A model generated the notes under the pieces. The model did not search any database. It was not told the origin of the DNA and saw nothing but the letters and a program-made list of their open reading frames with translations. Source: an uncultured Solobacterium sp. (GTDB taxonomy: Bacteria > Bacillota_I > Bacilli_A > Erysipelotrichales > Erysipelotrichaceae). From it: a stretch of 16,599 nucleotides of DNA. The first letter of the stretch is position 1; each line of letters opens with the position of its first letter. The stretch covers positions 1 to 16,599 of the forward strand of contig URYK01000056.1 of the NCBI GenBank assembly GCA_900552125.1, written 5' to 3'. Shown here piece by piece: positions 1 through 7,595 of the stretch. The position numbers and the translations under genes are program-made.

Positions 1-4
1 TTAT

Positions 5-80
5 GCCTTAATAGCTCAGTAGGTAGAGCATCCGGCTGTTAACCGGCAGGTCACAAGTTCGAGTCTTGTTTAAGGCGCCA
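5..80 (+). tRNA. tRNA-Asn (anticodon GTT)
   Basis: This is a complete 76-nt cloverleaf with an encoded CCA end. The acceptor stem pairs 5-11 (GCCTTAA) with 70-76 (TTAAGGC), with discriminator G77 and CCA 78-80. The D-arm GCTC/GAGC is intact and the T-arm pairs ACAAG with CTTGT around TTCGAGT. The anticodon loop CTGTTAA puts GTT at 38-40, which reads Asn AAC/AAU codons. The outermost anticodon-stem pair (31 with 47) is a T/C mismatch, while the other four pairs are Watson-Crick. No promoter is visible because the window starts four bases upstream, so this could be the last gene of a tRNA cluster. Confidence 0.97.
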
Positions 81-91
81 TTTAAATTACT

Positions 92-114
92 AACCTCGTT
101 ATTCGAGGTTTTTT
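92..114 (+). terminator. Rho-independent terminator of the tRNA
   Basis: A perfect 7-bp stem pairs AACCTCG (92-98) with CGAGGTT (104-110) around a 5-nt loop. A T-run follows directly to 114. It lies 12 nt after the CCA end and ends the tRNA transcript. Confidence 0.9.
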
Positions 115-164
115 ATTTATTTCCAATAAAAAGAAATAGTAATTAAAAAGCTAGTGCTAAAATG

Positions 165-170
165 TATAAT
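165..170 (+). promoter_or_regulatory. Possible orphan -10 box upstream of second hairpin
   Basis: TATAAT sits at 165-170 with only a weak -35 candidate (ATTAAA, 142-147, 17-nt spacer). Downstream is a 16-codon reading frame (ATG 189, TAG ending 239) and then the hairpin at 306-328. This could be a short leader transcript or the remains of a lost gene. The rest of 115-371 shows no recognisable gene. Confidence 0.3.
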
Positions 171-305
171 TCAGGATTGGAAAATGTCATGAAACGCTTT
201 TATGAAAAGAGGATGGAAGCAGTATCATCACTTTTATAGAGGATTAGAAGTATATGCGAGATAAATTTACAGTTTATATTGCTTTTAGACATTATCTTAC
301 TTGTT

Positions 306-328
306 AGTCTCGTACATTCGAGGTTTTT
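306..328 (+). terminator. Degenerate copy of the tRNA terminator
   Basis: AGTCTCG (306-312) can pair with CGAGGTT (319-325) using two G-U pairs, followed by TTT. The 13-nt string ATTCGAGGTTTTT (316-328) is identical to 101-113 in the tRNA terminator, so this looks like a duplicated, partly decayed terminator. It lies upstream of the next gene's promoter and would insulate that gene from upstream transcription. Confidence 0.5.
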
Positions 329-352
329 ATATGCAATATAGTTTATTTTTGA

Positions 353-358
353 TATAAT
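353..358 (+). promoter_or_regulatory. -10 box of the M42 peptidase gene
   Basis: TATAAT at 353-358 would start transcription near 365, giving a leader of about 19 nt that contains the GAGGG ribosome binding site (374-378) before ATG 384. No clear -35 box is seen, so confidence is moderate. Confidence 0.5.
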
Positions 359-383
359 ATGTTTACGAGAAATGAGGGATAAT

Positions 384-1451
384 ATGGATCGAATAAAAAA
401 TATTATTGATTTTTCCAATGTTTTTGGACCAAGTGGTTTTGAAGATGATGTAGTTGCACTTGCGAAAAATCAGCTATCATCTATTTTAGATTGTGAAGAA
501 GACCATATGCGTAATCTTTATATAAATTGTAAAGAGTCATCAAATAAGAAAGTTAAGATTTTACTAGATGCTCATAGTGATGAAGTCGGATTTATCGTTC
601 AAGCAGTGAAACCAAATGGAATGTTACGTTTTCTTCCTCTAGGTGGTTGGGATGTTAAAAATATCCTTGCGAATAAAGTGTTAGTCAGAAACTCTAAGGG
701 GGAATTTATTCCTGGTGTTGTTTGTAGTAAACCAGTGCATTTTATGAATGCTTCTGAAAAAGGGGATGCACTAGATTTTGCGGATGTGTTAATTGATGTA
801 GGTGCAACCAGTGCAAAAGAAGTTATGGAATCTTATCATATTGGAATCGGTTCATTTGTTGTGCCGGCGGTAGATTGTCAATATGATGAAGAACATGGGA
901 TTTTCATTGGAAAGGCTTTTGATAATCGTATTGGCTGTGCTGCAGTCGTAGATGTGATGAAAAATCTTTCACATTCAAGTTTATCAAATCATGTTATGGC
1001 AACATTAACATCTCAGGAAGAGGTAGGAGAACGAGGCATGAAATGTGCTATGAATAATGTGAAGGCTGATATCGCTATTTGTTTTGAAGGCTGCCCTGCA
1101 GATGATACATTTGAAGAAGAATATATGATTCAAAGCGGATTAAAAAGAGGTCCAATGTTACGTCATTTTGATCGTTCAATGATAACATCACCAAGATTTC
1201 AGCGTTATGCTTTAGATATTGCGAATAAATATCAGATACCTGTTCAAGAAAGTGTTCGAAAAGGTGGGGGCACAAATGGTGGAATTACACATACTGCTTA
1301 TGAAGGAATTCCAACAATAGTCATTGGTGTACCTGTTCGATATGCTCATTCTTCCTATGGAATCCTAGCATATGCGGATTATCAGAATGCAGTTGATTTA
1401 GCAGTTAAAATTATTGAAGAATTAGATGAAGAAACAGTAAATAATTTCTAA
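384..1451 (+). CDS. M42 family metallopeptidase (aminopeptidase)
   Basis: This is a cytoplasmic co-catalytic metal aminopeptidase of the M42 family (PepA/YsdC/FrvX type), which trims N-terminal residues from peptides and forms large oligomers in characterised members. Numbered from ATG 384 (355 residues), the metal and catalytic residues are all visible: H64 in AHSDEVG, D180 in KAFDNRIG, E212-E213 in SQEEVGERG, E235 in CFEG where some members have Asp, and H322 in PVRYAHS. The N-terminal FGPSGFED motif is typical of the family. ATG 384 is preferred over ATG 372 because GAGGG at 374-378 lies 5 nt before it and nothing comparable precedes 372. It appears to be monocistronic, since a separate promoter precedes the next gene. 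The family is certain but the preferred substrate cannot be read from the sequence. Confidence 0.93.
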   Translation: MDRIKNIIDFSNVFGPSGFEDDVVALAKNQLSSILDCEEDHMRNLYINCKESSNKKVKILLDAHSDEVGFIVQAVKPNGMLRFLPLGGWDVKNILANKVLVRNSKGEFIPGVVCSKPVHFMNASEKGDALDFADVLIDVGATSAKEVMESYHIGIGSFVVPAVDCQYDEEHGIFIGKAFDNRIGCAAVVDVMKNLSHSSLSNHVMATLTSQEEVGERGMKCAMNNVKADIAICFEGCPADDTFEEEYMIQSGLKRGPMLRHFDRSMITSPRFQRYALDIANKYQIPVQESVRKGGGTNGGITHTAYEGIPTIVIGVPVRYAHSSYGILAYADYQNAVDLAVKIIEELDEETVNNF

Positions 1452-1477
1452 ATTATGGTGGAAAATGGAACAAGTAC

Positions 1478-1506
1478 TTTACATAATCCTGTTCCTTTGA
1501 TAAAAT
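1478..1506 (+). promoter_or_regulatory. Sigma-A promoter of the CorC-like gene
   Basis: TTTACA (1478-1483) and TAAAAT (1501-1506) are separated by exactly 17 nt. The predicted start near 1513 gives a short leader with AAAGGAG at 1523-1529. A weak inverted repeat (GGAACA 1467-1472 with TGTTCC 1490-1495) overlaps this promoter. It could be an operator, but a 17-nt loop makes it weak evidence. Confidence 0.6.
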
Positions 1507-1541
1507 ACAATCAAATTTAAATAAAGGAGAGATATATTTTT

Positions 1542-2876
1542 ATGGACGCAGACCCCATGCAATCAATCGGTATGCAACTGATTGTTATCTTAATATTAAC
1601 ATTGATCAATGCTTATTTCGCGGCTAGTGAAATGGCTATTGTTTCAGTTAACAAAACGAAGATTCATCGTTTAGCAGAAGAAGGAAACCGAAAAGCGAAG
1701 TTGGTTGAGCATTTATTGCAGGAGCCTACAAACTTTTTATCGACAATCCAAATTGCGATTACTTTAGCAGGATTTTTTAACTCTGCAAGTGCCGCAACAG
1801 GAATTTCATTACGATTAGGAAGTGTATTCACTTCTTGGAATATTCCATATGGTTCTACAATCGCAATGGTTGTTGTGACAATTTTATTGTCATTCTTTAC
1901 TTTGGTTTTTGGTGAACTTGTGCCAAAACGTATTGCTTTACAAAATGCAGAAAAATTTTCTATGTTTTGTGCAAAACCTATTTTAATTATTGCCAAAATA
2001 GCTTATCCGTTTATAAAGATACTTTCATGGTCAACAAGGTTAATTTTACGTATTTTTGGAATGAAAGATGAGAATGTTGAGGAATCTCTTTCTCGTGAGG
2101 AAATACGTTCTATGGTTGAGAGCGGACAGGAAAGTGGAGTATTTGCAGAAGAAGAAGCTGAAATGATTGATAGTATTTTTGCTTTTGATGATATTCTAGC
2201 TGATGAGATCATGACACCTAGACCAGATGTATTTTGTATTGATATTGATGATCCGCTAAGTGAATATCTTGATGAATTGATGGAAATGCACTATAGTAGA
2301 ATTCCAGTATATAAGGATTCTATTGATCATATTATTGGGATTTTAAATATTAAAGATTTTGTTGTTGAAGCACGTAATTGCGGCTTTGAAAATGTAGATA
2401 TATCAAAAATATTACGTAAACCTTATTTTGTCTTAGAAAGCAAAAATATCGATGATTTATTTCGTGAAATGCAGAGAAAACATGAACATATTGCGATTCT
2501 AATTGATGAATATGGAGGATTTAGCGGTATTGTTACCATGGAAGATTTAGTTGAAGAAATCATGGGTGATATCGAAGACGAATATGATGAAATGGATGAA
2601 CCGGAAATCAAAAAAATAGACGAATATACTTATCGTATTGATGGGGCAACACCTATCGATGATATTAATGAAGAATTAGGACTTTCTTTAGAAAGTGAAA
2701 ATCATGAAACAATATCAGGCTTTTTATTAGATTTAATTGGGCAGATTCCAGAAGATGGGGAAGAAAGAGAAGTTATATGGGATGATCTGAAATTTCAGAT
2801 TAAAGAAGTGAAAGATAAGAGAATACATAAAATTCATTTATTTTTGCCTAAGAATACAGTGGAAAGTCAAATATAG
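1542..2876 (+). CDS. CorC/MpfA-like membrane protein (DUF21, CBS pair, CorC_HlyC domain)
   Basis: This 444-residue membrane protein belongs to the CNNM/CorC family, often annotated as hemolysin-related. Characterised relatives such as Staphylococcus aureus MpfA and Bacillus subtilis YhdP support magnesium export. The DUF21 transmembrane domain spans about 8-195, with hydrophobic segments near 11-33, 63-85, 105-127 and 138-160. It carries the signature GELVPKR (124-130). A CBS pair follows at about 215-335, starting at the conserved MTPRPDV motif. A CorC_HlyC domain covers about 355-435. Length and order match full-length family members. The start at ATG 1542 has AAGGAG 11 nt upstream; an internal ATG at 1557 is an alternative. 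The gene has its own promoter and terminator. The family is certain; the magnesium role is transferred from relatives. Confidence 0.93.
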   Translation: MDADPMQSIGMQLIVILILTLINAYFAASEMAIVSVNKTKIHRLAEEGNRKAKLVEHLLQEPTNFLSTIQIAITLAGFFNSASAATGISLRLGSVFTSWNIPYGSTIAMVVVTILLSFFTLVFGELVPKRIALQNAEKFSMFCAKPILIIAKIAYPFIKILSWSTRLILRIFGMKDENVEESLSREEIRSMVESGQESGVFAEEEAEMIDSIFAFDDILADEIMTPRPDVFCIDIDDPLSEYLDELMEMHYSRIPVYKDSIDHIIGILNIKDFVVEARNCGFENVDISKILRKPYFVLESKNIDDLFREMQRKHEHIAILIDEYGGFSGIVTMEDLVEEIMGDIEDEYDEMDEPEIKKIDEYTYRIDGATPIDDINEELGLSLESENHETISGFLLDLIGQIPEDGEEREVIWDDLKFQIKEVKDKRIHKIHLFLPKNTVESQI

Positions 2877-2881
2877 AACAA

Positions 2882-2916
2882 GTGCAGGACATAGGATATG
2901 TCTTGCACATTTTTTT
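2882..2916 (+). terminator. Strong Rho-independent terminator
   Basis: A 12-bp stem pairs GTGCAGGACATA (2882-2893) with TATGTCTTGCAC (2897-2908), including one G-T pair, around a GGA loop. Seven Ts follow at 2910-2916. It ends the CorC-like gene's transcript. Confidence 0.95.
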
Positions 2917-2929
2917 ATGGAGGGAAGTA

Positions 2930-3226
2930 ATGAAACGAATATTTTTTATGATCAAGTCAACTTCATCTTTATGTAATCTTCACTTTCACGCAGGAGAGTG
3001 TCGCTTCTTATTTGATACAAGGAACATATGATGATAGTGCTATTGATGCAAAGGTAATATTTGCATTTCAAGGAGGTAAACCTATGTTAGCAGAATTATC
3101 ATATTATAAACAGTTTTGTGCGAAGTTAAATGTATTAAAAAGTTATACAGAAGGTGAACTGTATGATTTAGACAAACGGTATTTTACTTTATGAAGAATG
3201 AGCATGGTGTTTATTTTACAATGTAG
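2930..3226 (+). pseudogene. Remnant of a small gene, at least two frameshifts
   Basis: An AGGGAAG ribosome binding site precedes ATG 2930, which opens MKRIFFMIKST and stops at TGA after 33 codons. A second frame, open from 2952, carries a plausible protein stretch (for example GTYDDSAIDAKVIFAFQGG, then KPMLAELSYYKQF) to a TGA at 3192-3194. A third frame then continues with MKNEHGVYFTM to TAG at 3224-3226. The three pieces run in order with no gap, which is the pattern of one gene of about 95 codons broken by indels. I do not recognise the family. The 60-residue middle frame alone (TTG 3012 to 3194) lacks a ribosome binding site and is unlikely to be a separate gene. Confidence 0.5.
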
Positions 3227-3447
3227 AGGAGGTTGTAAAAGTTAGAGGATAATTCTTCCTATTGTAGTTGTTTTTAACTTATGCTAGCATGATATAGATT
3301 GCTAGGTGTCTGAAATAGAAATAATTATGTAAAATAATATAATTTCTTTATTAATATTAGCTTATGACGTAAAATATAAGAGGGTAATACTTTGTTTTAT
3401 TTTTATAGAATCAATAAAATGGTTAGAGAATGATATGATTTACCATG

Positions 3448-3453
3448 TATAAT
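3448..3453 (+). promoter_or_regulatory. Candidate -10 box of the phosphorelay operon
   Basis: TATAAT at 3448-3453 lies 41 nt before ATG 3495, but no convincing -35 box is seen. An alternative -10, TATGAT, is at 3434-3439. The rest of the AT-rich stretch 3227-3494 shows only the short palindrome TGCTAGCA near 3282 and no gene. Confidence 0.4.
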
Positions 3454-3494
3454 GAATATATACCTAAGTTTTTGAAGTAAAAGGAAGAGACAGC

Positions 3495-6017
3495 ATGAAG
3501 AAAATACAAAATATGAATGTTAAGAAAACATCTTTAATTATTAAATTGTCTATGGTTTTTATCATAGGTGTTTTAGTTGCATATGCAATTTTTCTGACAA
3601 GAGATAAATTGATGAAAAATGCGAATGAGATGGGAATGTTGTTGGCTGAAAGTTATGCTTATAAAGAAGAAAATCGAATTGACTTCTATACTATGCTTTT
3701 AGGACTAGAGGAAAAATATCTTGTTGAAAGAATTGAAAGTCAGGAAGATGAAGAAAGCATTCAAGAGTGGATGACTAGTTTTTCGTCTAATTTAAATGAA
3801 AACCTGGGATCTGATATCATTGACCCATATGCAGTAATTAATGGGAAAATTATTGGCGCAAACCCATGGGATGGGGATGAAAGCTACGATTATGAAAACT
3901 CTAACTGGTATCAGGAGGCATTGGATGCAAAAGGTGAGGCAATCTATACGGATGTTTATGAAGATGTAATTACAGGGAAACAAGTTATTACTCTTGCGAA
4001 ATCATTTGGTGATACAAAAAATGTACTGGCATTTGATATTGCGTTAGAAAAATTTCATGCTCATCAAAACAAAGCAGATTTGCCTGATGGAAGTTACTTC
4101 TTCTTATTTGATTCCCATAATAATGTTTTATATTCTTCACAAAAGATTGATGTTGATTCAGAGAAAACAGTGGAATATTTAAAAGAACTGGCAGGACAGG
4201 CACGCTCTGGTGAAATGCTTAGTTATGATTCTACTGTCACAGATATAAATGGCAAAAGAAGTGGTATTTATTTCTATAATTTAAATAATGGATGGATGTC
4301 AGTTATCACTATTCCATTAGATTCTATTCTTCAGGATGGCTGGGATAATACAATTGTCTTATTGTTTATATTAAGTATAGTTTGCTTACTAGCAATTATG
4401 TTACTTACATTGCAGAGTTATAGAGAAAGTAAGAAAAATCAATTCTCATCAGATACTTTACATATTTTAGGAGATTCTTATTATGCAATCTATCGCATAA
4501 ATTTTGAGACAGAAACCTATATGTCAATTAAGAGTAATGAAGATGTGAAAGAACGATTAGGAGCAAGCGGTGATTATCAATTATTAATGGATGTGATGAA
4601 AGAAGTAGTAAGACCAGAGATTTATGAAGAATTTGCGCAGAGTTTCTCAGTTAAAAATATACGTAAATTGATTCAGGAAGGTATTCGTGAATTTGGCGGC
4701 GATTATAAGCGTAGATTTGGGGATGAATATCGCTGGGTAAATGTTCGTATCATATATAATGATTCTTTAGGAATCAATGAAGTTATCTTATGCTTTAGAG
4801 AAATTGATGAAAGTAAAAAACGTGAACTCCGCCAATATGAATTATTAAGAACTTCATTGGAGACTGCGAATATTACAGTGAAGAAAAAGCTAGCTTTCTT
4901 TAGTAATGCTTCACACGATATGCGTACACCATTAAATGCAATTTTAGGATTAACAGAATTAATTAAGAAAAAAGGTATAGAAGATGAACAGATAAAAGAT
5001 TATATAAATAAAATAGATAAATCAGGACAGCAGCTTTTGACGCTTATCAATGATATTTTAGAAATGTCACGTTTGGAACAGGGGAAGGGTGAATATTTAA
5101 ACTATCAACCAATGGATCTTGTTCAATGTGTAGAAGAAAGTGTGTCAACTTTTACTGAGCTAGCGGATAAGGAAAAGAAAAATATGAAACTGGAAGTTAA
5201 TGTTACTCATCCAAATGTTTTATGTGATGCTAATCGCTTACATCAAATCTTGAATAACCTAATTTCAAACGCTTTAAAATATAGTATGGAAAATGCATCT
5301 ATCAAGGTTTCATTAACGGAACTGTATCATAAGCAAAACTACAGCAAATATCAGATATCTGTACAGGATACAGGAATAGGAATGAGTAAAGAGTTCTTAG
5401 ATAAAATATTTGAACCATTTGCTAGGGAAACAATGTTTATGCCAAATAATGTACATGGTACAGGTCTTGGTATGCCAATTGTGAAAACATTAGTACAGCA
5501 GATGAGTGGAGAGATTACCGTACATAGTGAATTAGGAAAAGGCAGTACATTTACCGTTATTATTCCACTTCAGATTTCAGAGAAAAAGAAAGAAATTCAA
5601 GATCCTTTAGTAGAACAAGATGCATTCACATTAGAAGGCAAAGTAATTCTGCTAGCTGAAGATAATGAAATCAATATGGAAATTGCGAAAGAGACATTAT
5701 CAATGTTAGGGGCAGAAGTCATTGAAGCATGGAATGGACAGGAGGCAGTTGATGCTTATGTTCATAATGAGGGCAGAATAGATGCTATTTTGATGGATAT
5801 GCAGATGCCTAAGATGGATGGCTGTACAGCTACAAAATATATTCGTAATTTAGATAGCAGAGATGCGAAAACAATTCCGATTATTGCGGTTACTGCCAAT
5901 GTTTTTGCGGAGGATATTGCGAAAACAAAAGAAGCGGGTATGAATGGTCATATTGCTAAACCAATTGATTTTATGGAACTTACAAAAATAATTCAAAATT
6001 GTTTACATAATGAATAA
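3495..6017 (+). CDS. Hybrid sensor histidine kinase with Cache-like sensor and receiver
   Basis: This 840-residue membrane kinase is the input of a phosphorelay. It has one transmembrane helix at about 13-34, then an extracellular Cache-like sensor to about 280 (note NSNWYQEALDAKGEAIYTDVY near 136). A second helix spans about 284-306 and a PAS-like domain about 320-440. HisKA carries H474 in NASHDMRTPLNAILG. The HATPase domain has the N-box NNLISNALKY (587-596), DTGIGM (625-630) and GTGLGM (655-660). The C-terminal receiver (about 715-838) has E722-D723, phospho-acceptor D768 in LMDMQMPKMDG, T800 and K822. All key residues are present, so phosphate should pass from H474 to D768 and then to an HPt protein, which is encoded two genes downstream. 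AAGGAAG lies about 8 nt before the ATG. The ligand of the sensor cannot be inferred. Confidence 0.95.
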   Translation: MKKIQNMNVKKTSLIIKLSMVFIIGVLVAYAIFLTRDKLMKNANEMGMLLAESYAYKEENRIDFYTMLLGLEEKYLVERIESQEDEESIQEWMTSFSSNLNENLGSDIIDPYAVINGKIIGANPWDGDESYDYENSNWYQEALDAKGEAIYTDVYEDVITGKQVITLAKSFGDTKNVLAFDIALEKFHAHQNKADLPDGSYFFLFDSHNNVLYSSQKIDVDSEKTVEYLKELAGQARSGEMLSYDSTVTDINGKRSGIYFYNLNNGWMSVITIPLDSILQDGWDNTIVLLFILSIVCLLAIMLLTLQSYRESKKNQFSSDTLHILGDSYYAIYRINFETETYMSIKSNEDVKERLGASGDYQLLMDVMKEVVRPEIYEEFAQSFSVKNIRKLIQEGIREFGGDYKRRFGDEYRWVNVRIIYNDSLGINEVILCFREIDESKKRELRQYELLRTSLETANITVKKKLAFFSNASHDMRTPLNAILGLTELIKKKGIEDEQIKDYINKIDKSGQQLLTLINDILEMSRLEQGKGEYLNYQPMDLVQCVEESVSTFTELADKEKKNMKLEVNVTHPNVLCDANRLHQILNNLISNALKYSMENASIKVSLTELYHKQNYSKYQISVQDTGIGMSKEFLDKIFEPFARETMFMPNNVHGTGLGMPIVKTLVQQMSGEITVHSELGKGSTFTVIIPLQISEKKKEIQDPLVEQDAFTLEGKVILLAEDNEINMEIAKETLSMLGAEVIEAWNGQEAVDAYVHNEGRIDAILMDMQMPKMDGCTATKYIRNLDSRDAKTIPIIAVTANVFAEDIAKTKEAGMNGHIAKPIDFMELTKIIQNCLHNE

Positions 6018-6053
6018 AAATGTTATCATAAGTAATGAAGGAAGGAATCTATT

Positions 6054-7130
6054 ATGGCATATAGCAGTAAAAAGACGATTTTAATTGTAGATGATGAAGA
6101 AATCAACCGGGCTGTTTTATCAGCTATCTTTGATGATGCTTATGATATCGAAGAAGCAAGCGATGGACAAGAGGCCTATGAAAAAATTATACAAGATCCA
6201 AATGCTTATATTGCTATTTTATTAGACATCTGGATGCCTAAGATGGATGGTATTGAATTCTTGAGAAAAGTAGATACCTTTTCTCTAATAGAACAGATTC
6301 CTATTTTTCTGATTACTTCAGAAACGAATAACGATGTGTTAAAAGAGGCTTATCAGTTAGGGGTTATGGATGTAATCAGTAAGCCAGTAATTCCTTATAT
6401 GATTAGGCGAAGAGTACAATCAATAATTGAATTATTCGAGTCACGAAAACAATTAAGCAATACCGTGAATCAGCAACGTGTTGACATTTATGAAAAGGCT
6501 AAAAAACTAGAGGAACTAAATGAAGGAATGATTGTAGCATTATCCACAGCAATTGAATTTCGAAGTGGAGAGTCAGGAAAGCATGTTAAGAGAATCCATG
6601 ATATTACTAAAATGATGCTGATGGAGACAAAGCTTGGAGATGGATTATCTCTAGATGAAATCAATAATATTGCCTTGGCATCGATTATGCATGATGTTGG
6701 TAAGATAGCCATACCAGATCGTATATTAAATAAGCCCTCACGTCTAACGAAAGAAGAGTATGAAATAATGAAAACTCATACAACACAAGGGGCGTCATTA
6801 TTGGACCGTATTCCACAATTAAAACAACATAGCATTTATCCTTATGCATATGATATAACTTTACATCATCATGAACGATGGGATGGAAATGGCTACCCGG
6901 ATGGTTTAAAAGGAGATGAAATTTCTATATATGCTCAAATTGTATCACTGGCAGATGTTTATGATGCATTAGTTAGTGCTAGAGTATATAAAGAAGCTTT
7001 TACAATTAATTATGCTTTAGATATGATTAAAAATGGAGACTGTGGAGTATTCAATCCTAAGTTATTATCAAGTTTTTTAGAAATCGAACCTAAAATTCGT
7101 TCTATTTATACTAAACAAAAAGGAGAGTGA
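6054..7130 (+). CDS. Response regulator with HD-GYP cyclic-di-GMP phosphodiesterase domain
   Basis: This 358-residue cytoplasmic regulator has an N-terminal receiver (about 6-125) with D13-D14, phospho-acceptor D58 in LLDIWMPKMDG, T88 and K110. A helical linker (about 125-160) and an HD-GYP domain (about 160-350) follow. The HD-GYP signature is complete: HDVGK (213-217), PDRIL, H242 in KTHTTQG, HHHERWDGNGYP (271-282) and LADVYDAL (299-306). HD-GYP proteins hydrolyse cyclic-di-GMP to GMP, so this is the probable output of the relay. The gene starts 36 nt after the kinase gene with AAGGAAGG before the ATG, and it is followed 7 nt later by the HPt gene. No DNA-binding domain is present, so the output is enzymatic, not transcriptional. 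Confidence 0.95.
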   Translation: MAYSSKKTILIVDDEEINRAVLSAIFDDAYDIEEASDGQEAYEKIIQDPNAYIAILLDIWMPKMDGIEFLRKVDTFSLIEQIPIFLITSETNNDVLKEAYQLGVMDVISKPVIPYMIRRRVQSIIELFESRKQLSNTVNQQRVDIYEKAKKLEELNEGMIVALSTAIEFRSGESGKHVKRIHDITKMMLMETKLGDGLSLDEINNIALASIMHDVGKIAIPDRILNKPSRLTKEEYEIMKTHTTQGASLLDRIPQLKQHSIYPYAYDITLHHHERWDGNGYPDGLKGDEISIYAQIVSLADVYDALVSARVYKEAFTINYALDMIKNGDCGVFNPKLLSSFLEIEPKIRSIYTKQKGE

Positions 7131-7137
7131 TCTGAGT

Positions 7138-7491
7138 ATGGATAAACAATTGCTTCAAAAAGTTGGAATTGACACTGATGATGCGATTCAACGATTTATG
7201 GACAGAGATGCTTTGTTTGAAAAATTCCTAATGAAATTTTTAAATGATACGAATATGTCAGCTCTACAAAAAGCTATTGCAGAGCATCAGGAAGAACAGG
7301 CAACTTTTCATGCCCATACTTTAAAAGGTGTTTGTGGAAATTTATCGATTAGACCTTTGTATGATTTATTTCAGAGACAAGTCGATTTATTTCGTCAACA
7401 TAAATGGGAGGAAGCTGTAGCATTAATGCCGGAAATAGAGTCCATTTATCAACAGACGATAAACGCAATTAAACAAAGCTGTGAAGGATAG
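7138..7491 (+). CDS. Free-standing HPt phosphotransfer protein
   Basis: This 117-residue, mostly helical protein has the HPt signature FHAHTLKGVCGNL, with phospho-accepting H60. HPt proteins shuttle phosphate between receivers, here most simply from D768 of the hybrid kinase to D58 of the HD-GYP regulator. The gene begins 7 nt after the regulator's stop and its ribosome binding site (AAAGGAG, 7118-7124) lies inside that gene, so the two are translationally close and co-transcribed. The site-to-start spacing is long, about 12 nt. It is the last gene of the operon, with a terminator immediately after its stop codon. Confidence 0.92.
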   Translation: MDKQLLQKVGIDTDDAIQRFMDRDALFEKFLMKFLNDTNMSALQKAIAEHQEEQATFHAHTLKGVCGNLSIRPLYDLFQRQVDLFRQHKWEEAVALMPEIESIYQQTINAIKQSCEG

Positions 7492-7512
7492 AAAGAGGGT
7501 TTCCTCTTTTTT
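7492..7512 (+). terminator. Terminator of the phosphorelay operon
   Basis: AAAGAGG (7492-7498) pairs with CCTCTTT (7503-7509) around GTTT, and the T-run continues to 7512. It begins right at the HPt stop codon. Confidence 0.85.
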
Positions 7513-7565
7513 AGTATAAAGGTGATACTTTAAAATAGAAAAAGGTCGTTTTCGAGTTCATCTTT

Positions 7566-7574
7566 TGTTATAAT
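7566..7574 (+). promoter_or_regulatory. Extended -10 promoter of the MEMO/AMMECR1 gene
   Basis: TGTTATAAT is a perfect TGnTATAAT extended -10 element, which can work without a good -35 box (none is seen). Initiation would fall near 7581, on the first possible ATG. This argues that translation starts at the downstream ATG 7596. Confidence 0.65.
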
Positions 7575-7595
7575 TGAGATATGTTAGGAAGTGAT

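Noticed and set aside
5..328. tRNA-Asn as attachment site of an integrated element, with the 13-nt repeat as att sites
   Set aside because: The repeat lies in the terminator and not in the tRNA 3' end, the interval is only about 200 bp, and no integrase is present.
1467..1495. GGAACA/TGTTCC inverted repeat as a terminator of the peptidase gene
   Set aside because: The stem is 6 bp with a 17-nt loop and no T-run, and it overlaps a good promoter, so it was not listed as a terminator.
1664..2611. Open frames on the minus strand inside the CorC-like gene (also inside the kinase, the fusion gene and the SUFU gene)
   Set aside because: They lack ribosome binding sites and mirror the codon pattern of the well-supported plus-strand genes, so they are antisense shadows.
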